A stretch of 64,000 bases of DNA. Origin: Phycisphaeraceae bacterium (GTDB lineage Bacteria > Planctomycetota > Phycisphaerae > Phycisphaerales > UBA1924). The stretch is from contig JACKHF010000001.1 of assembly GCA_020639155.1 (NCBI GenBank), forward strand, positions 62,001 through 126,000, in the 5' to 3' direction. Every line of letters starts with the position of its first letter. The stretch's first letter is position 1. A program made the translations under genes and the position numbers. Below, one piece after another: positions 8,057 to 15,978 of this stretch. The notes beneath the pieces are model-generated. The model had not been told where the DNA came from, made no database searches, and was given only the letters and a program-made list of their open reading frames with translations.

Positions 8057-8638
8057 ATGCTTTCAACAAGACAAGGACTGCTGAACCCGGTCGTATCCAC
8101 AAAGAGCACGTTCGCGAACGGGAAGCTCATCACAACGAACGGCTCTCTCCCTGCCGCCAACTCGATGGTCGATGTGCTCGGACCACCGCAGCCCGACATT
8201 GCCAACGGCGTTGTCTACATCCAGTGCCAGGCGGGCTCGAGCGCGATCATCTCGTTCAGGGGCGATGATGACGAAAACGAGGGTATCGTCGCAAGAATCA
8301 GCGGCGTTGTGATGGCCGAGAACACCAACGCCGGCACCGACCAGCCAAACCAGTACATGATCGAGCCAATCTGCGACGTAACGGCCACGCTCGGATCGAA
8401 GGTTGGCCCAAGCGGTGGCATGTACGACAACACGCTCCGTATCGCCGACGAGATCAATGTTGACCGTGACTATGTGCAGAACTCGATCGTTCGAAAACTG
8501 CAACCTGCGACACCCCAGAACGACACTGCGAAGCTGCTGATCGACACACTTGATTACCAGTTTATCAGAATCGATCTCAGAACCGCCAACGCAGACAAGG
8601 GAGCGGTTGCGCTCGTGCGCTGGATCCGCTCAGGTTAA
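8057..8638 (+). CDS. Unrecognised phage protein, possibly structural
   Basis: This 193-residue protein is preceded by TAGGAGA nine bases before the ATG. It is a Gly/Asn/Asp-rich beta protein with no membrane segment, including IISFRGDDDENEG and a C-terminal VALVRWIRSG strand. Composition fits a small virion or capsid-associated protein. It heads the plus-strand run that ends in the terminase, so it could equally be a packaging accessory. No family is recognised. Confidence 0.6.
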   Translation: MLSTRQGLLNPVVSTKSTFANGKLITTNGSLPAANSMVDVLGPPQPDIANGVVYIQCQAGSSAIISFRGDDDENEGIVARISGVVMAENTNAGTDQPNQYMIEPICDVTATLGSKVGPSGGMYDNTLRIADEINVDRDYVQNSIVRKLQPATPQNDTAKLLIDTLDYQFIRIDLRTANADKGAVALVRWIRSG

Positions 8639-8650
8639 GAGAGGGGCCAT

Positions 8651-9016
8651 ATGGCAAAGCGAGCATCGACAGCACCAGAGGTTGCGCCGAACCGCAAGAA
8701 GGGCGCTGCCGCCAAGGACCTTGAGTGGCGCATGGCCAATGAGCCATACAGCGATCGTGCGCAGAAGCACATCAAGGGCACGAAGAAGCTCGACCACCGC
8801 ACAACGCTTGAAGCGGCACTGGAAGGCATCGACGCCATCGTTCGGAACCCTGATCACTTTGAACACACAACCGCATGCCGCTTTGTCATCGAGCAATGCT
8901 GCGGCAAGGCACGCCAGAAGGTTGAGGTCTCACACTCTGGCAAGGTCGATCTCGGACTGCAAATTGAGAACGCAACAAAGAGCCTTGTGAAGAAGACGAT
9001 CGCTGGAAAGGATTGA
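8651..9016 (+). CDS. Possible small terminase subunit (TerS-like)
   Basis: This 121-residue basic protein starts after GAGAGGGG. It is largely helical, and the segment FVIEQCCGKARQKVEVSHSG resembles the C-terminal region often seen in small terminase subunits (a GK-x-x-Q-K-V-E-V type stretch). The size and position two genes before TerL agree with that role, but no clear DNA-binding HTH can be seen, so the call is tentative. The next gene starts one base after its stop. Confidence 0.45.
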   Translation: MAKRASTAPEVAPNRKKGAAAKDLEWRMANEPYSDRAQKHIKGTKKLDHRTTLEAALEGIDAIVRNPDHFEHTTACRFVIEQCCGKARQKVEVSHSGKVDLGLQIENATKSLVKKTIAGKD

Positions 9017-9017
9017 A

Positions 9018-10640
9018 ATGCCTGACTTCCAATATTCACTCGACGGTGGCGATATCGTGATAACGCATATTGCCAGCAGCACAGAGGTCTTCAGGCAGGA
9101 CCTCTCGCTCACGTTCTCGTACAACTTTGACGCCGACATCGATCCCGACATCACGCTCATCCCGATCGACGACGGGCTGATCCTGCGTTGCTCGTACTCG
9201 GGCGACGGCAAGCCATACGGCATTGCCCTGCTCGACTTCAACATCGCTGGCGCGTCGTACGTGAACATGATCCAGAAGGAGTGGCTCGACGATCCGGGCG
9301 TTGATGAGTTTGGTCACTACGCAAACTTCCCAGGCAACTCGTACATGCCCGTCCGCATCATCACGGGCACGGACTTCTCAGTCTGCGTCAGTGTGCATTA
9401 TCCCTACGAGACAGCCCAGTTTGACAACAGGATCGGCGTCAAGCGCGGTGACTTCTACAGCAAAACCTCATTGCAGCACTATGTCCGAGTTGATTTTTAC
9501 AATGATCCCACATGGGCTGGCGATCCCATGGAGCAGCCACTCTCGTTGAGCAGCGAGGATCCACCAACTGTCATTGACGTTGTGATCTACTTTGTCGAGG
9601 AGGGCAAGACCGGCGCGTACGAGAAGTCGCTCAAGATGTTCAAGGAGTACGCGCACGCGACGTGCGATATGGTGCGTAAGTACCCATACGACCTGAGGGC
9701 ACGCGCGTCACACTTCATCTCGAACGTCGGTGTCAGCAACACAGGGAACGCACGAAGATTCAACGACGGATCTGGCGGTCTGCGCGCCGACACCAACGGC
9801 TTTGGTCCGCTTGTTGACAAGATCATCGAGACATCGCCCTACTGGCCTCGTGGACCGATGCTGTGGGCAGCGAGCGGCTGCTATGGCGAAGGAACCTCAT
9901 ATGACTATCCATTCGCGGCAGGCACGGGAATGTTCGGCTATTCGGGGTCGACGTCGCTCTATCCAGCGCCTGATGCGACATATCCCAGCCTTGCAGACTG
10001 CTTGACCGAGTTCCCGCGGCTCCGCCAGCGTGGGATCGACTTCATGTTCTGGCACGGCAACTCCGACTGGATCGATCTGCCATTCAATAACAAATCAGGC
10101 ACTTTTCTCGATCCAGACAACGCGACTCACCTCTCGAACATCCAGAACGAGCACACGATCCTGCTCACTGGCTGTCAGGGGTACGGGCTGGGGCTTGACG
10201 CCATGCGTCACGACTACTGCTCAGCATACCGATGGAAGGAGTTGCTGGCGCTGTATCAATCGTGGCACCCGGATGCAGAGTTCTGGTGGGAGCCTATCGC
10301 GCCGTTCTTCCTCTGGGCCCAGGCACCGTCGTATGTGCCCCTCGACAACAACGGATCTGGCGTTCTCTGGACCAACAGATTCAAGTGTGCGCAGTACGTC
10401 ATGAACGACATCGTGATCATCGGGCATCGATCGTTTGCAGACGTTGGATATGGCAATGTCGATCAAGAGATCATGCACGAGCGCATGTACCACGCACGCG
10501 AAACGCTGCAGGTTGCGCCGCTCATGGCGTCGGTCATGGAGCGCAAGCCACAGATCACGCTCGATCCGGGCGATCCGTCACTGATAGGAGGACGACCACG
10601 CGCAGCCCGGCCACGCTTTCGTACTCGCACATTCCGGTGA
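9018..10640 (+). CDS. Unrecognised 540-residue protein between terminase genes
   Basis: The ATG is preceded by GGAAAGGA. The protein is rich in aromatic residues, Asp and Gly. The N-terminal 200 residues are strand-rich (FSYNFDADIDPDITLIPIDD), as in a beta-sandwich. The middle and C-terminal parts (FMFWHGNSDWIDLPF, AEFWWEPIAPFFLWAQ) resemble a TIM-barrel glycoside-hydrolase-like fold with Trp and acidic residues. It has no signal peptide. The basic tail (RPRAARPRFRTRTFR) may contact nucleic acid. I do not recognise a family. A hydrolase-like virion protein or capsid component are both possible. Confidence 0.6.
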   Translation: MPDFQYSLDGGDIVITHIASSTEVFRQDLSLTFSYNFDADIDPDITLIPIDDGLILRCSYSGDGKPYGIALLDFNIAGASYVNMIQKEWLDDPGVDEFGHYANFPGNSYMPVRIITGTDFSVCVSVHYPYETAQFDNRIGVKRGDFYSKTSLQHYVRVDFYNDPTWAGDPMEQPLSLSSEDPPTVIDVVIYFVEEGKTGAYEKSLKMFKEYAHATCDMVRKYPYDLRARASHFISNVGVSNTGNARRFNDGSGGLRADTNGFGPLVDKIIETSPYWPRGPMLWAASGCYGEGTSYDYPFAAGTGMFGYSGSTSLYPAPDATYPSLADCLTEFPRLRQRGIDFMFWHGNSDWIDLPFNNKSGTFLDPDNATHLSNIQNEHTILLTGCQGYGLGLDAMRHDYCSAYRWKELLALYQSWHPDAEFWWEPIAPFFLWAQAPSYVPLDNNGSGVLWTNRFKCAQYVMNDIVIIGHRSFADVGYGNVDQEIMHERMYHARETLQVAPLMASVMERKPQITLDPGDPSLIGGRPRAARPRFRTRTFR

Positions 10641-10643
10641 TGT

Positions 10644-12536
10644 ATGGTCGCACATGCAAAGGTCCCACTCTCCGCGCACCCGCTCGACTACGCGGCAACT
10701 GATCACGTCTGGACCTGCCCCGAGACCGGCATCGAGGTCCCGAAGGACCCGCTTGAGAACCTGCGATCGAGAAAGCGAACGCTCGATCTGATCGAGGCTG
10801 ACGAGCACGCGCTCGCGTATGTGATCGAGCTGTGCCGCAAGTCCCCACTGCTCTTCTTCAACCTGTTTCTGTGGACCTACCGCCAGCAGTATGTCGAGCC
10901 AGACGGGCACACACGAAGCGCAGAGCCGGACGAGATGCACGTGCCCTTTATCACATGGCCCGTGCAGGATACGGCGATCCTTCGCATCGTCGACCGAATA
11001 CGCAACGGCGGCGATATTGGCATCGACAAGTCCCGCGACATGGGCGCAAGCTGGATCTGCGCCGCCGTGTTCTTCTGGTTCTGGATGTTCGAGCCCGGCT
11101 CGCTGTTTCTGATCATCGCGCGCATCGAGGACGATGTCGACAAGAAGGCGTACCCCAAGAGCCTGTTCTGGAAGCTCGACTACCTGTACAAGAACCTGCC
11201 ACCGTCGATGCGACCAACGATCGGTCGCTCGCACATGACGTTCGAGAACAAGGACAACGGCGCGGTCATCAGCGGGAGCGCAACATCCGGAGATGCGGGG
11301 CGTGGTGATCGAATCAGAGCCGCGCTGATCGACGAGGCTTCATCGATCCGTGTGCTTGATGAGATCATCAGGGCCCTGCACGGCGCGACTCCCTGCAGGA
11401 TCTACAACTCGACCGCGAAGGGACCGACCGCGTTTGCGCGCCTGCGGTACTCGGGCACGATCCCGTTCATCATCATGCCGTGGTGGGACCATCCCAACAA
11501 GGGCATCGGTCGCGAGCTCGTCCAGCTCGAAGACGGGACACGCAAGTGGACGAGCCCCTTCTATCGGTACGAGGACGCGGTTCGGACACGACGCGAGATC
11601 GCGCAGAACCTTGACATGAATCATGGCGCTGCGGGCGATATGGTGATCGATCCCGAGGTGCTCAGCATCCACCGAGCAACGTACACGCGCGAGCCCGTGT
11701 GGCGTGGGCTCGTCGTACTCCCGACTCTTGAGAGCGAGCACGAGACGTTCTTCACGAAGAAGCTCGCACGGCCAACACTGCGGACCAATCGCGAGGGCAA
11801 TCTCAAGCTCTGGATAGACCCGCACAAGGTCGGCAGACGCAGCGACTCAGACTTCACGATCGGCATCGATGTCTGCGGCGGTGTGGGCCAGAGCAATAGC
11901 ACAATCAATGTCATGAACGCCGACACGGGCGAGGTTGTCGCTGAGCTCGCGTGCAACGAGATCAAGCCATACGAGCTTGCGCAGATAGCAGTCCTGCTCG
12001 GTCGGTGGTTCGGCTCTGCTCGCGGGAAGGGTCGCGAGGCGCTCATCATCTTTGAGAACAACGGGCTCGGATCGACCGTCGGTGATGAGATCGTCAGATG
12101 TGGGTATCACAGGATCTATCTCGACAAGCCAACCGGCACACGCGACACGAAGCAGACATCGCGGTACGGGTGGTCATCGAATAACAAGACCAAGATCGAG
12201 GTGTTCGAGTTCCTTGAGATGTGTCTCAAGCGCCACGAATGCTCGACCCCGTCTGAGATGTGTATCGCAGAATGCGAGACCTATGTGTGGTACGAGCGTG
12301 GTGGCACTGGCGGGACACCGACGATCGGGCCGGGCCACCTTGAGGACGCGCCATCGAACGAGAAGTCCTCGCACGGTGACAGGTCGATCGCGTTCGCGCT
12401 TGCGAACTGGGCGCGCCGCAGCGCACCAAAGACACGTGCGAAGGAGATCGACCCGCCGGTGGGATCGCAGAGATGGCGGGAAAAGCAGCTTGAGGTAAGT
12501 TCGAGCCTAGATGATCTGGAATCGGACGCGGTGTAA
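10644..12536 (+). CDS. terL: Terminase large subunit
   Basis: This 630-residue protein has the two TerL domains. The ATPase has a variant Walker A DKSRDMGAS at 128-136 and Walker B ALIDEAS with the acidic pair at 230-231, plus a coupling motif near NSTAKGP. The RNase H-like nuclease shows its first metal-binding Asp in TIGIDVCGG (409), an IFENNGLG strand near 475 and a late Asp in GDRSIAFAL (579). TerL cuts concatemeric DNA and pumps it into the prohead through the portal. It starts three bases after the previous stop. Length is at the upper end for the family but intact. Confidence 0.93.
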   Translation: MVAHAKVPLSAHPLDYAATDHVWTCPETGIEVPKDPLENLRSRKRTLDLIEADEHALAYVIELCRKSPLLFFNLFLWTYRQQYVEPDGHTRSAEPDEMHVPFITWPVQDTAILRIVDRIRNGGDIGIDKSRDMGASWICAAVFFWFWMFEPGSLFLIIARIEDDVDKKAYPKSLFWKLDYLYKNLPPSMRPTIGRSHMTFENKDNGAVISGSATSGDAGRGDRIRAALIDEASSIRVLDEIIRALHGATPCRIYNSTAKGPTAFARLRYSGTIPFIIMPWWDHPNKGIGRELVQLEDGTRKWTSPFYRYEDAVRTRREIAQNLDMNHGAAGDMVIDPEVLSIHRATYTREPVWRGLVVLPTLESEHETFFTKKLARPTLRTNREGNLKLWIDPHKVGRRSDSDFTIGIDVCGGVGQSNSTINVMNADTGEVVAELACNEIKPYELAQIAVLLGRWFGSARGKGREALIIFENNGLGSTVGDEIVRCGYHRIYLDKPTGTRDTKQTSRYGWSSNNKTKIEVFEFLEMCLKRHECSTPSEMCIAECETYVWYERGGTGGTPTIGPGHLEDAPSNEKSSHGDRSIAFALANWARRSAPKTRAKEIDPPVGSQRWREKQLEVSSSLDDLESDAV

Positions 12537-12555
12537 GATGTGGCGGAGGGCAACG

Positions 12556-12681
12556 ATGGACAATGACCTACAGAGCAGGATAGATGACACTCAACGTCGC
12601 GTCGATGAATCACATGGTGGTGATTTTATTGAGGCTGATGCCGACGTTACCACAGCTGTATTCAAATCCATCTTCGGATAA
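12556..12681 (+). CDS. 41-residue phage protein downstream of terL
   Basis: An ATG with a strong GGAGGG five bases upstream opens a 41-codon frame ending in TAA. The peptide begins MDNDLQSRIDDTQRRVDES, is very acidic and ends AVFKSIFG. The good ribosome-binding site and its fit between terL and the next gene (nine bases) support translation. Function is unknown. Confidence 0.6.
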   Translation: MDNDLQSRIDDTQRRVDESHGGDFIEADADVTTAVFKSIFG

Positions 12682-12690
12682 GACAAACCT

Positions 12691-13059
12691 ATGAGAATAG
12701 TTCGCAAGACAATAGATACGGCCCAAGACACACTCCTGTTCTTGATTCATATCATTGTCTTCTTCGTCGCACTCTTTGTTTTATCCATGGCGATGACATT
12801 TGCCCGATGGATATTTGATCCAACTCGTGTCTTGTACACAGATGCAGGACTTCCAGTTAATCAATATGGAAAGTGGATTGATCCAGACACACACGAACGG
12901 ATGGAGGAGTGTTACTGCTGGTATGACGATGACGGCCAGCCAGTGAATCTATGGGGACACTACATAGACCCGGTTGATGGCAGCCTGATAGATACACCTT
13001 ACTTTTCACCCGATGATGCGGGTGTGTTTAGCGACATTCAGGAGGGATCGAATGAATGA
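12691..13059 (+). CDS. Small single-pass membrane protein
   Basis: This 122-residue protein has one strong hydrophobic helix at about 15-38 (TLLFLIHIIVFFVALFVLSM). It is followed by a soluble domain with two copies of a Trp-Asp-Pro motif (GKWIDPDTHERM and GHYIDPVDGSLI), which suggests a duplicated small fold. Positive residues before the helix predict the C-terminus outside or in the periplasm. It follows terL and the 41-residue gene on the same strand. It could modify the lysogen's envelope or serve lysis; neither can be shown. Confidence 0.65.
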   Translation: MRIVRKTIDTAQDTLLFLIHIIVFFVALFVLSMAMTFARWIFDPTRVLYTDAGLPVNQYGKWIDPDTHERMEECYCWYDDDGQPVNLWGHYIDPVDGSLIDTPYFSPDDAGVFSDIQEGSNE

Positions 13060-13110
13060 ACGGAAATCCAGGTAGTGGGTCAGTTTGAAATCCGGAATTC
13101 CGACCCTCGT

Positions 13111-13140
13111 TTGGACTGACCATCACGCCCACCGTATCGT
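13111..13140 (+). promoter_or_regulatory. Promoter candidate giving a leaderless transcript
   Basis: TTGGAC at 13111-13116 and TATCGT at 13135-13140 are spaced 18 bases. The ATG at 13147 is six bases after the -10 box, so the mRNA would start at or next to the initiation codon. Confidence 0.4.
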
Positions 13141-13146
13141 AACGGG

Positions 13147-13404
13147 ATGCCAGAGCGATCAAGCAACGACGACAAGAAGCCAGCCTCCCCCAAGCGGGAG
13201 AAGTCTGGCGGTATCGACGTAAACAAGATCGCGGCGAGAATACTCAAACAGGCTACGGGCGAGGGGGCAGAGGACGACGGCAAAGACCCTGCGGCTGTTG
13301 AACTTGGTCGCAAAGGCGGAAAAGCCCGGGCGGCTAAGCAATCATCTGAACAGCGCCGCGAAAGTGCCCGAAATGCATCGAACGCTCGCCGCAACAAAGA
13401 CTAG
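13147..13404 (+). CDS. Small basic GRKGGKARA-motif protein
   Basis: This 85-residue lysine/arginine-rich protein has the motif ELGRKGGKARAAK followed by SSEQRRESARNASNARR. It matches a widespread class of short plasmid- and phage-borne proteins resembling the basic tails of histone-like proteins. The start is set by the promoter at 13111-13140. Its stop overlaps the convergent XRE-ImmA gene by four bases. A nucleic-acid-binding role is likely from composition; a specific function is not known. Confidence 0.65.
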   Translation: MPERSSNDDKKPASPKREKSGGIDVNKIAARILKQATGEGAEDDGKDPAAVELGRKGGKARAAKQSSEQRRESARNASNARRNKD

Positions 13405-14465
13405 CCTTCTTGTGCAAACGGCAAATACTCGGTGAGCCTAAGCATTGGCGGGACTGGAATGCTTCCAATCTCGTCAGTATACAAAAGCCTGTACATTTCT
13501 GTGTCGTCCATTTCCATCTTGTCCTTATGGAGACGTACAAGTGCGTCGAATGCTTCTGGTACTTCCTTCTCAATGGGGAGAGGCTCCACCGCTCTCATGT
13601 TTGTAGCGTTCATCTTTGTATAGAATCGACGCTGCTGATCTTGGCTGATGATTCCAAGCTGAAGCGCGCGTTGTATGAGTGCGGCTGCTGATACTCGCCA
13701 TGTGGCCTTTAGCCGAAGCGCAGTGTTTAGATCGAAGTTGCGAAGGTCTGAACGAATCTCCGATCTTGGCATAAGAAGTTCGCTTGCAAAGACATCTGCT
13801 TCTTGGTCTGCGTTCTCAGACACAGACGTGAAGTGCATCACAAGATGTCCTATTTCATGCGCAAGACTAAATATCAAGCGTTCTCCGGAAGATTCCGAGT
13901 TCAGAAACAGCAATGGAGGTTCGCCGGGCAGTCGTATGTTTGTGCCATCAATCTGGTTTGTACCAAAGTCACAATGAAAAACAATTGCACCGGCGCGCTC
14001 AGCAATACGCGTCAGGTTCCGTATTGGCCCCGACGGGATTCTCAGAATCTTTCGCACTTCTTGTGCGACAACTTCTGGACGACCACCAACTTCGTCAACA
14101 GGAATGTGCGGGAACATGTCTGGTGCTAGAACCTCAGATGATCGAAGCAGTCGCTTTACCTGAAGGCGACGGATGTTTGCGTTTGCCTGAGCCTGCCTCT
14201 TTAGAGCGGCAGGAACTCGTTTTCTACTTCTATAAAGGAAGTCGCCACCAATTCCGTATATAGACTCGTGCTGGTAGAACAACGATGTGTCATAGCGCAA
14301 AACCCTTCCGATGTCGCGTACGACTTGTTCTGGCACTGCAACACTGCCGATTTCATATTTCGACACTGAAGCCTGCGATACACCGAGCGCAGAAGCCAGA
14401 TCGTTCTGGCTCCAGCCACGCGACTCGCGGGCAAGTGCGATCATCTCTCCATTGACCGCTGTCAT
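13401..14465 (-). CDS. XRE repressor fused to ImmA/IrrE metallopeptidase
   Basis: This 354-residue protein has an XRE-type HTH at residues 8-60 (SQNDLASALGVSQASVSKYE). The C-terminal half is an ImmA/IrrE zinc-peptidase with HEIGH at 203-207 and the downstream glutamate in QEADVFASELLMP near 222. In ICEs and phages such proteases destroy a repressor when DNA is damaged; the fused form can be a self-contained switch or an antitoxin-like regulator. It is the second gene of a minus-strand pair, 17 bases after its partner, and is likely co-transcribed from the promoter at 15166-15194. It is the best candidate for the prophage immunity repressor. Confidence 0.88.
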   Translation of the reverse strand: MTAVNGEMIALARESRGWSQNDLASALGVSQASVSKYEIGSVAVPEQVVRDIGRVLRYDTSLFYQHESIYGIGGDFLYRSRKRVPAALKRQAQANANIRRLQVKRLLRSSEVLAPDMFPHIPVDEVGGRPEVVAQEVRKILRIPSGPIRNLTRIAERAGAIVFHCDFGTNQIDGTNIRLPGEPPLLFLNSESSGERLIFSLAHEIGHLVMHFTSVSENADQEADVFASELLMPRSEIRSDLRNFDLNTALRLKATWRVSAAALIQRALQLGIISQDQQRRFYTKMNATNMRAVEPLPIEKEVPEAFDALVRLHKDKMEMDDTEMYRLLYTDEIGSIPVPPMLRLTEYLPFAQEG

Positions 14466-14482
14466 GTTGTAACCTCTTCGTT

Positions 14483-15157
14483 TTACGCTATTTTGGGAAC
14501 AAGTCTCTGAAGTCTTTCAAAATCGCTGACTCGTTCTCTGATTCTCAACTGCATCTCATCGTCGATGGACCCTGACCGCTGTGGTCGTTCGTATTCACGA
14601 ACCACACGGATCAGTTCACTGCCCTCAAGTCGTTCTCGTATCAGAACGATGCGGCCAATCCACCATTGTGCGACGCCAGCTTCTGTGTAGTCATCTTCCA
14701 CCGTGTAGGCGAGCGTGACCATCGGACAATCCGTTCCATTTTCATCAACTTCGTCATCACCACCAAACAAACGCGGCTGCGTACAGATGTGCCCACTGGA
14801 TTGAATATCGAATGATCGTTTGGTGCTGTTACGACGCACTCCATCACCGTTGTACCGAGCCCACCGAATTGCAACGGGCACTTCGCCGGTACTCAACACC
14901 ATGTAGTCTAGTCCACGTCCGTCGGGCTCTTCACAAATAGTCAGTGCGGGCATGCCGGCTGCATCAACAAGGTTTGTAAAGTGCCGCCGTCCCGTTGCGT
15001 GCATCAAGTTTGCTCGCTCGGTTTTCTTCAGAGAACCGGAGAACGGCAGACATGCTCGAACATCTCGCATGCTCATTTCCAGCGCGAGCGCGAATGCGGG
15101 ATACCAAGGTTCCGTCACGCAAACGATTTCTCTGTCGTCAATTGGCCTGTGCATCAT
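14483..15157 (-). CDS. Unrecognised partner of the XRE-ImmA protein
   Basis: This 224-residue soluble protein comes from ATG 15157 (a second ATG follows at 15154). It shows PVAIRWARYNGDG, a cysteine pair and a strand-rich centre, and ends with a charged helix (LRIRERVSDFERLQRLVPKI). I recognise no family. The 17-base gap to the XRE-ImmA gene and the shared promoter indicate an operon. Two-gene modules with an XRE-ImmA member include immunity regulators and toxin-antitoxin-like defence pairs, and this gene would be the effector or substrate partner. That is inference. Confidence 0.7.
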   Translation of the reverse strand: MMHRPIDDREIVCVTEPWYPAFALALEMSMRDVRACLPFSGSLKKTERANLMHATGRRHFTNLVDAAGMPALTICEEPDGRGLDYMVLSTGEVPVAIRWARYNGDGVRRNSTKRSFDIQSSGHICTQPRLFGGDDEVDENGTDCPMVTLAYTVEDDYTEAGVAQWWIGRIVLIRERLEGSELIRVVREYERPQRSGSIDDEMQLRIRERVSDFERLQRLVPKIA

Positions 15158-15165
15158 GATCGCAT

Positions 15166-15194
15166 ATGGTAGCACACTATGTGCGCAAAAACAA
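15166..15194 (-). promoter_or_regulatory. Promoter of the XRE-ImmA operon (leaderless)
   Basis: On the minus strand TTGTTT (15194-15189) and TACCAT (15171-15166) are separated by exactly 17 bases. ATG 15157 lies eight bases beyond the -10 box, so the transcript would have no real leader. The 17-base spacer contains the perfect palindrome at 15172-15184. Confidence 0.55.
15172..15184. promoter_or_regulatory. Perfect palindromic operator in the promoter spacer
   Basis: GCACA and TGTGC flank CTA with no mismatch. The site sits between the -35 and -10 boxes of the XRE-ImmA promoter and about 65 bases before the divergent HTH gene's -10. A dimeric repressor bound here would block RNA polymerase, as in autoregulated phage repressors. 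Confidence 0.5.
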
Positions 15195-15249
15195 CCCAAA
15201 ATATTCAAGATTTTATTCATCAAAATGGCCAAAAGTCGAAGCGGTTGGA

Positions 15250-15255
15250 TATAAT
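15250..15255 (+). promoter_or_regulatory. Consensus -10 box for the transposase-like HTH gene
   Basis: A perfect TATAAT lies seven bases before ATG 15263, so the transcript should start at or next to the ATG. I see no good -35 box at 16-18 bases upstream, which suggests an activator or weak expression. Confidence 0.4.
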
Positions 15256-15262
15256 GGTCAGT

Positions 15263-15625
15263 ATGAATAAGCTTTCCACCGCTGATCGGGTCCGAATCGT
15301 GTCCGCACTGGTCGAGGGATGTTCGATCCGTGCGACCTCCCGAATGACCGGCGTTGCCAAGGGAACGGTCCTGAAGCTTCTGACCGACCTCGGCCCGGTA
15401 TGTGCTGCGTACCACGATGAGCATGTGGTGGGCCTCCAAGCCGAGCGCGTCCGATTGTTGTTCAGGTGCTTCGGCAAGCCGGGCTATCACAAGGTCGAGA
15501 TCAACGTGCCCGAGATCAGGATCCCACGCAAGGTGCTCCGCACTGTGATCCAGTGGGTCGATGACAACGATCGTCCCCCACTGACATCGCTGTTACCGGT
15601 CGCCGACTGGGGTGGGCTTGGGTGA
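15263..15625 (+). CDS. HTH protein resembling the N-terminus of an IS1-type transposase
   Basis: This 120-residue protein begins MNKLSTADRVRIVSALVEG, followed by SIRATSRMTGVAKGTVLKLL and DLGPVCAAYHDEHV. This is the HTH head of a known group of IS1-like transposases. In those enzymes it is followed by a zinc or DDE region; here it continues into a short unrelated tail (HKVEINVPEIRIPRKVLRTV) and no catalytic domain is present. There are no flanking inverted repeats. The gene is divergent from the XRE-ImmA operon, at the position of a Cro-like regulator. A recruited transposase DNA-binding domain is the simplest reading; a decayed IS is the alternative. Its stop overlaps the next start (GTGA). 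Confidence 0.65.
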   Translation: MNKLSTADRVRIVSALVEGCSIRATSRMTGVAKGTVLKLLTDLGPVCAAYHDEHVVGLQAERVRLLFRCFGKPGYHKVEINVPEIRIPRKVLRTVIQWVDDNDRPPLTSLLPVADWGGLG

Positions 15626-15978
15626 GCCAGATCGTGTACACTATGTCGATGGACCGGCGCTCGAAGCACATCCAGACCATCAAGACGCTCGCAGGTCTTG
15701 CAGCACTGACCGCGTTCGGATGGTGGCTCGGTCCCGGCGCGTTCAAGTACCGTGACTCTGGCGGAGGCGGTGGCCTCGATGGGCTTGACATGATCGCAGA
15801 ACTCGATCCACCCACCGAGGAAGAACTGCTGCAACTCGAATACTTCAACGAGACCGGCGTGTGGACCGATACAGTCCCTGAATCATGGAGAGCCCAGCGC
15901 GCTGCAGCTCAAGCAGACGACGCTCCGCTTTCTCAGGATCCTCCTTTGCCTGCTCAATCACATTCCGGCGTTCCTTGA
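15622..15978 (+). CDS. Small membrane protein overlapping the structural block
   Basis: The GTG at 15622 overlaps the preceding TGA, giving 118 residues. A hydrophobic segment at about 22-40 (IKTLAGLAALTAFGWWLGPG) is followed by a glycine run and an acidic helix (DPPTEEELLQLEYF). The last 45 residues lie opposite the end of the 2,038-residue gene and are low complexity, so the biologically used protein may be the first 75 residues. An in-frame ATG at 15643 is another possible start. It appears co-transcribed with the transposase-like HTH gene. Confidence 0.5.
   Translation: MSQIVYTMSMDRRSKHIQTIKTLAGLAALTAFGWWLGPGAFKYRDSGGGGGLDGLDMIAELDPPTEEELLQLEYFNETGVWTDTVPESWRAQRAAAQADDAPLSQDPPLPAQSHSGVP

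Noticed and set aside
15263..15625. A complete insertion sequence
   Set aside because: No catalytic domain, terminal inverted repeats or target duplication can be found around the HTH gene.
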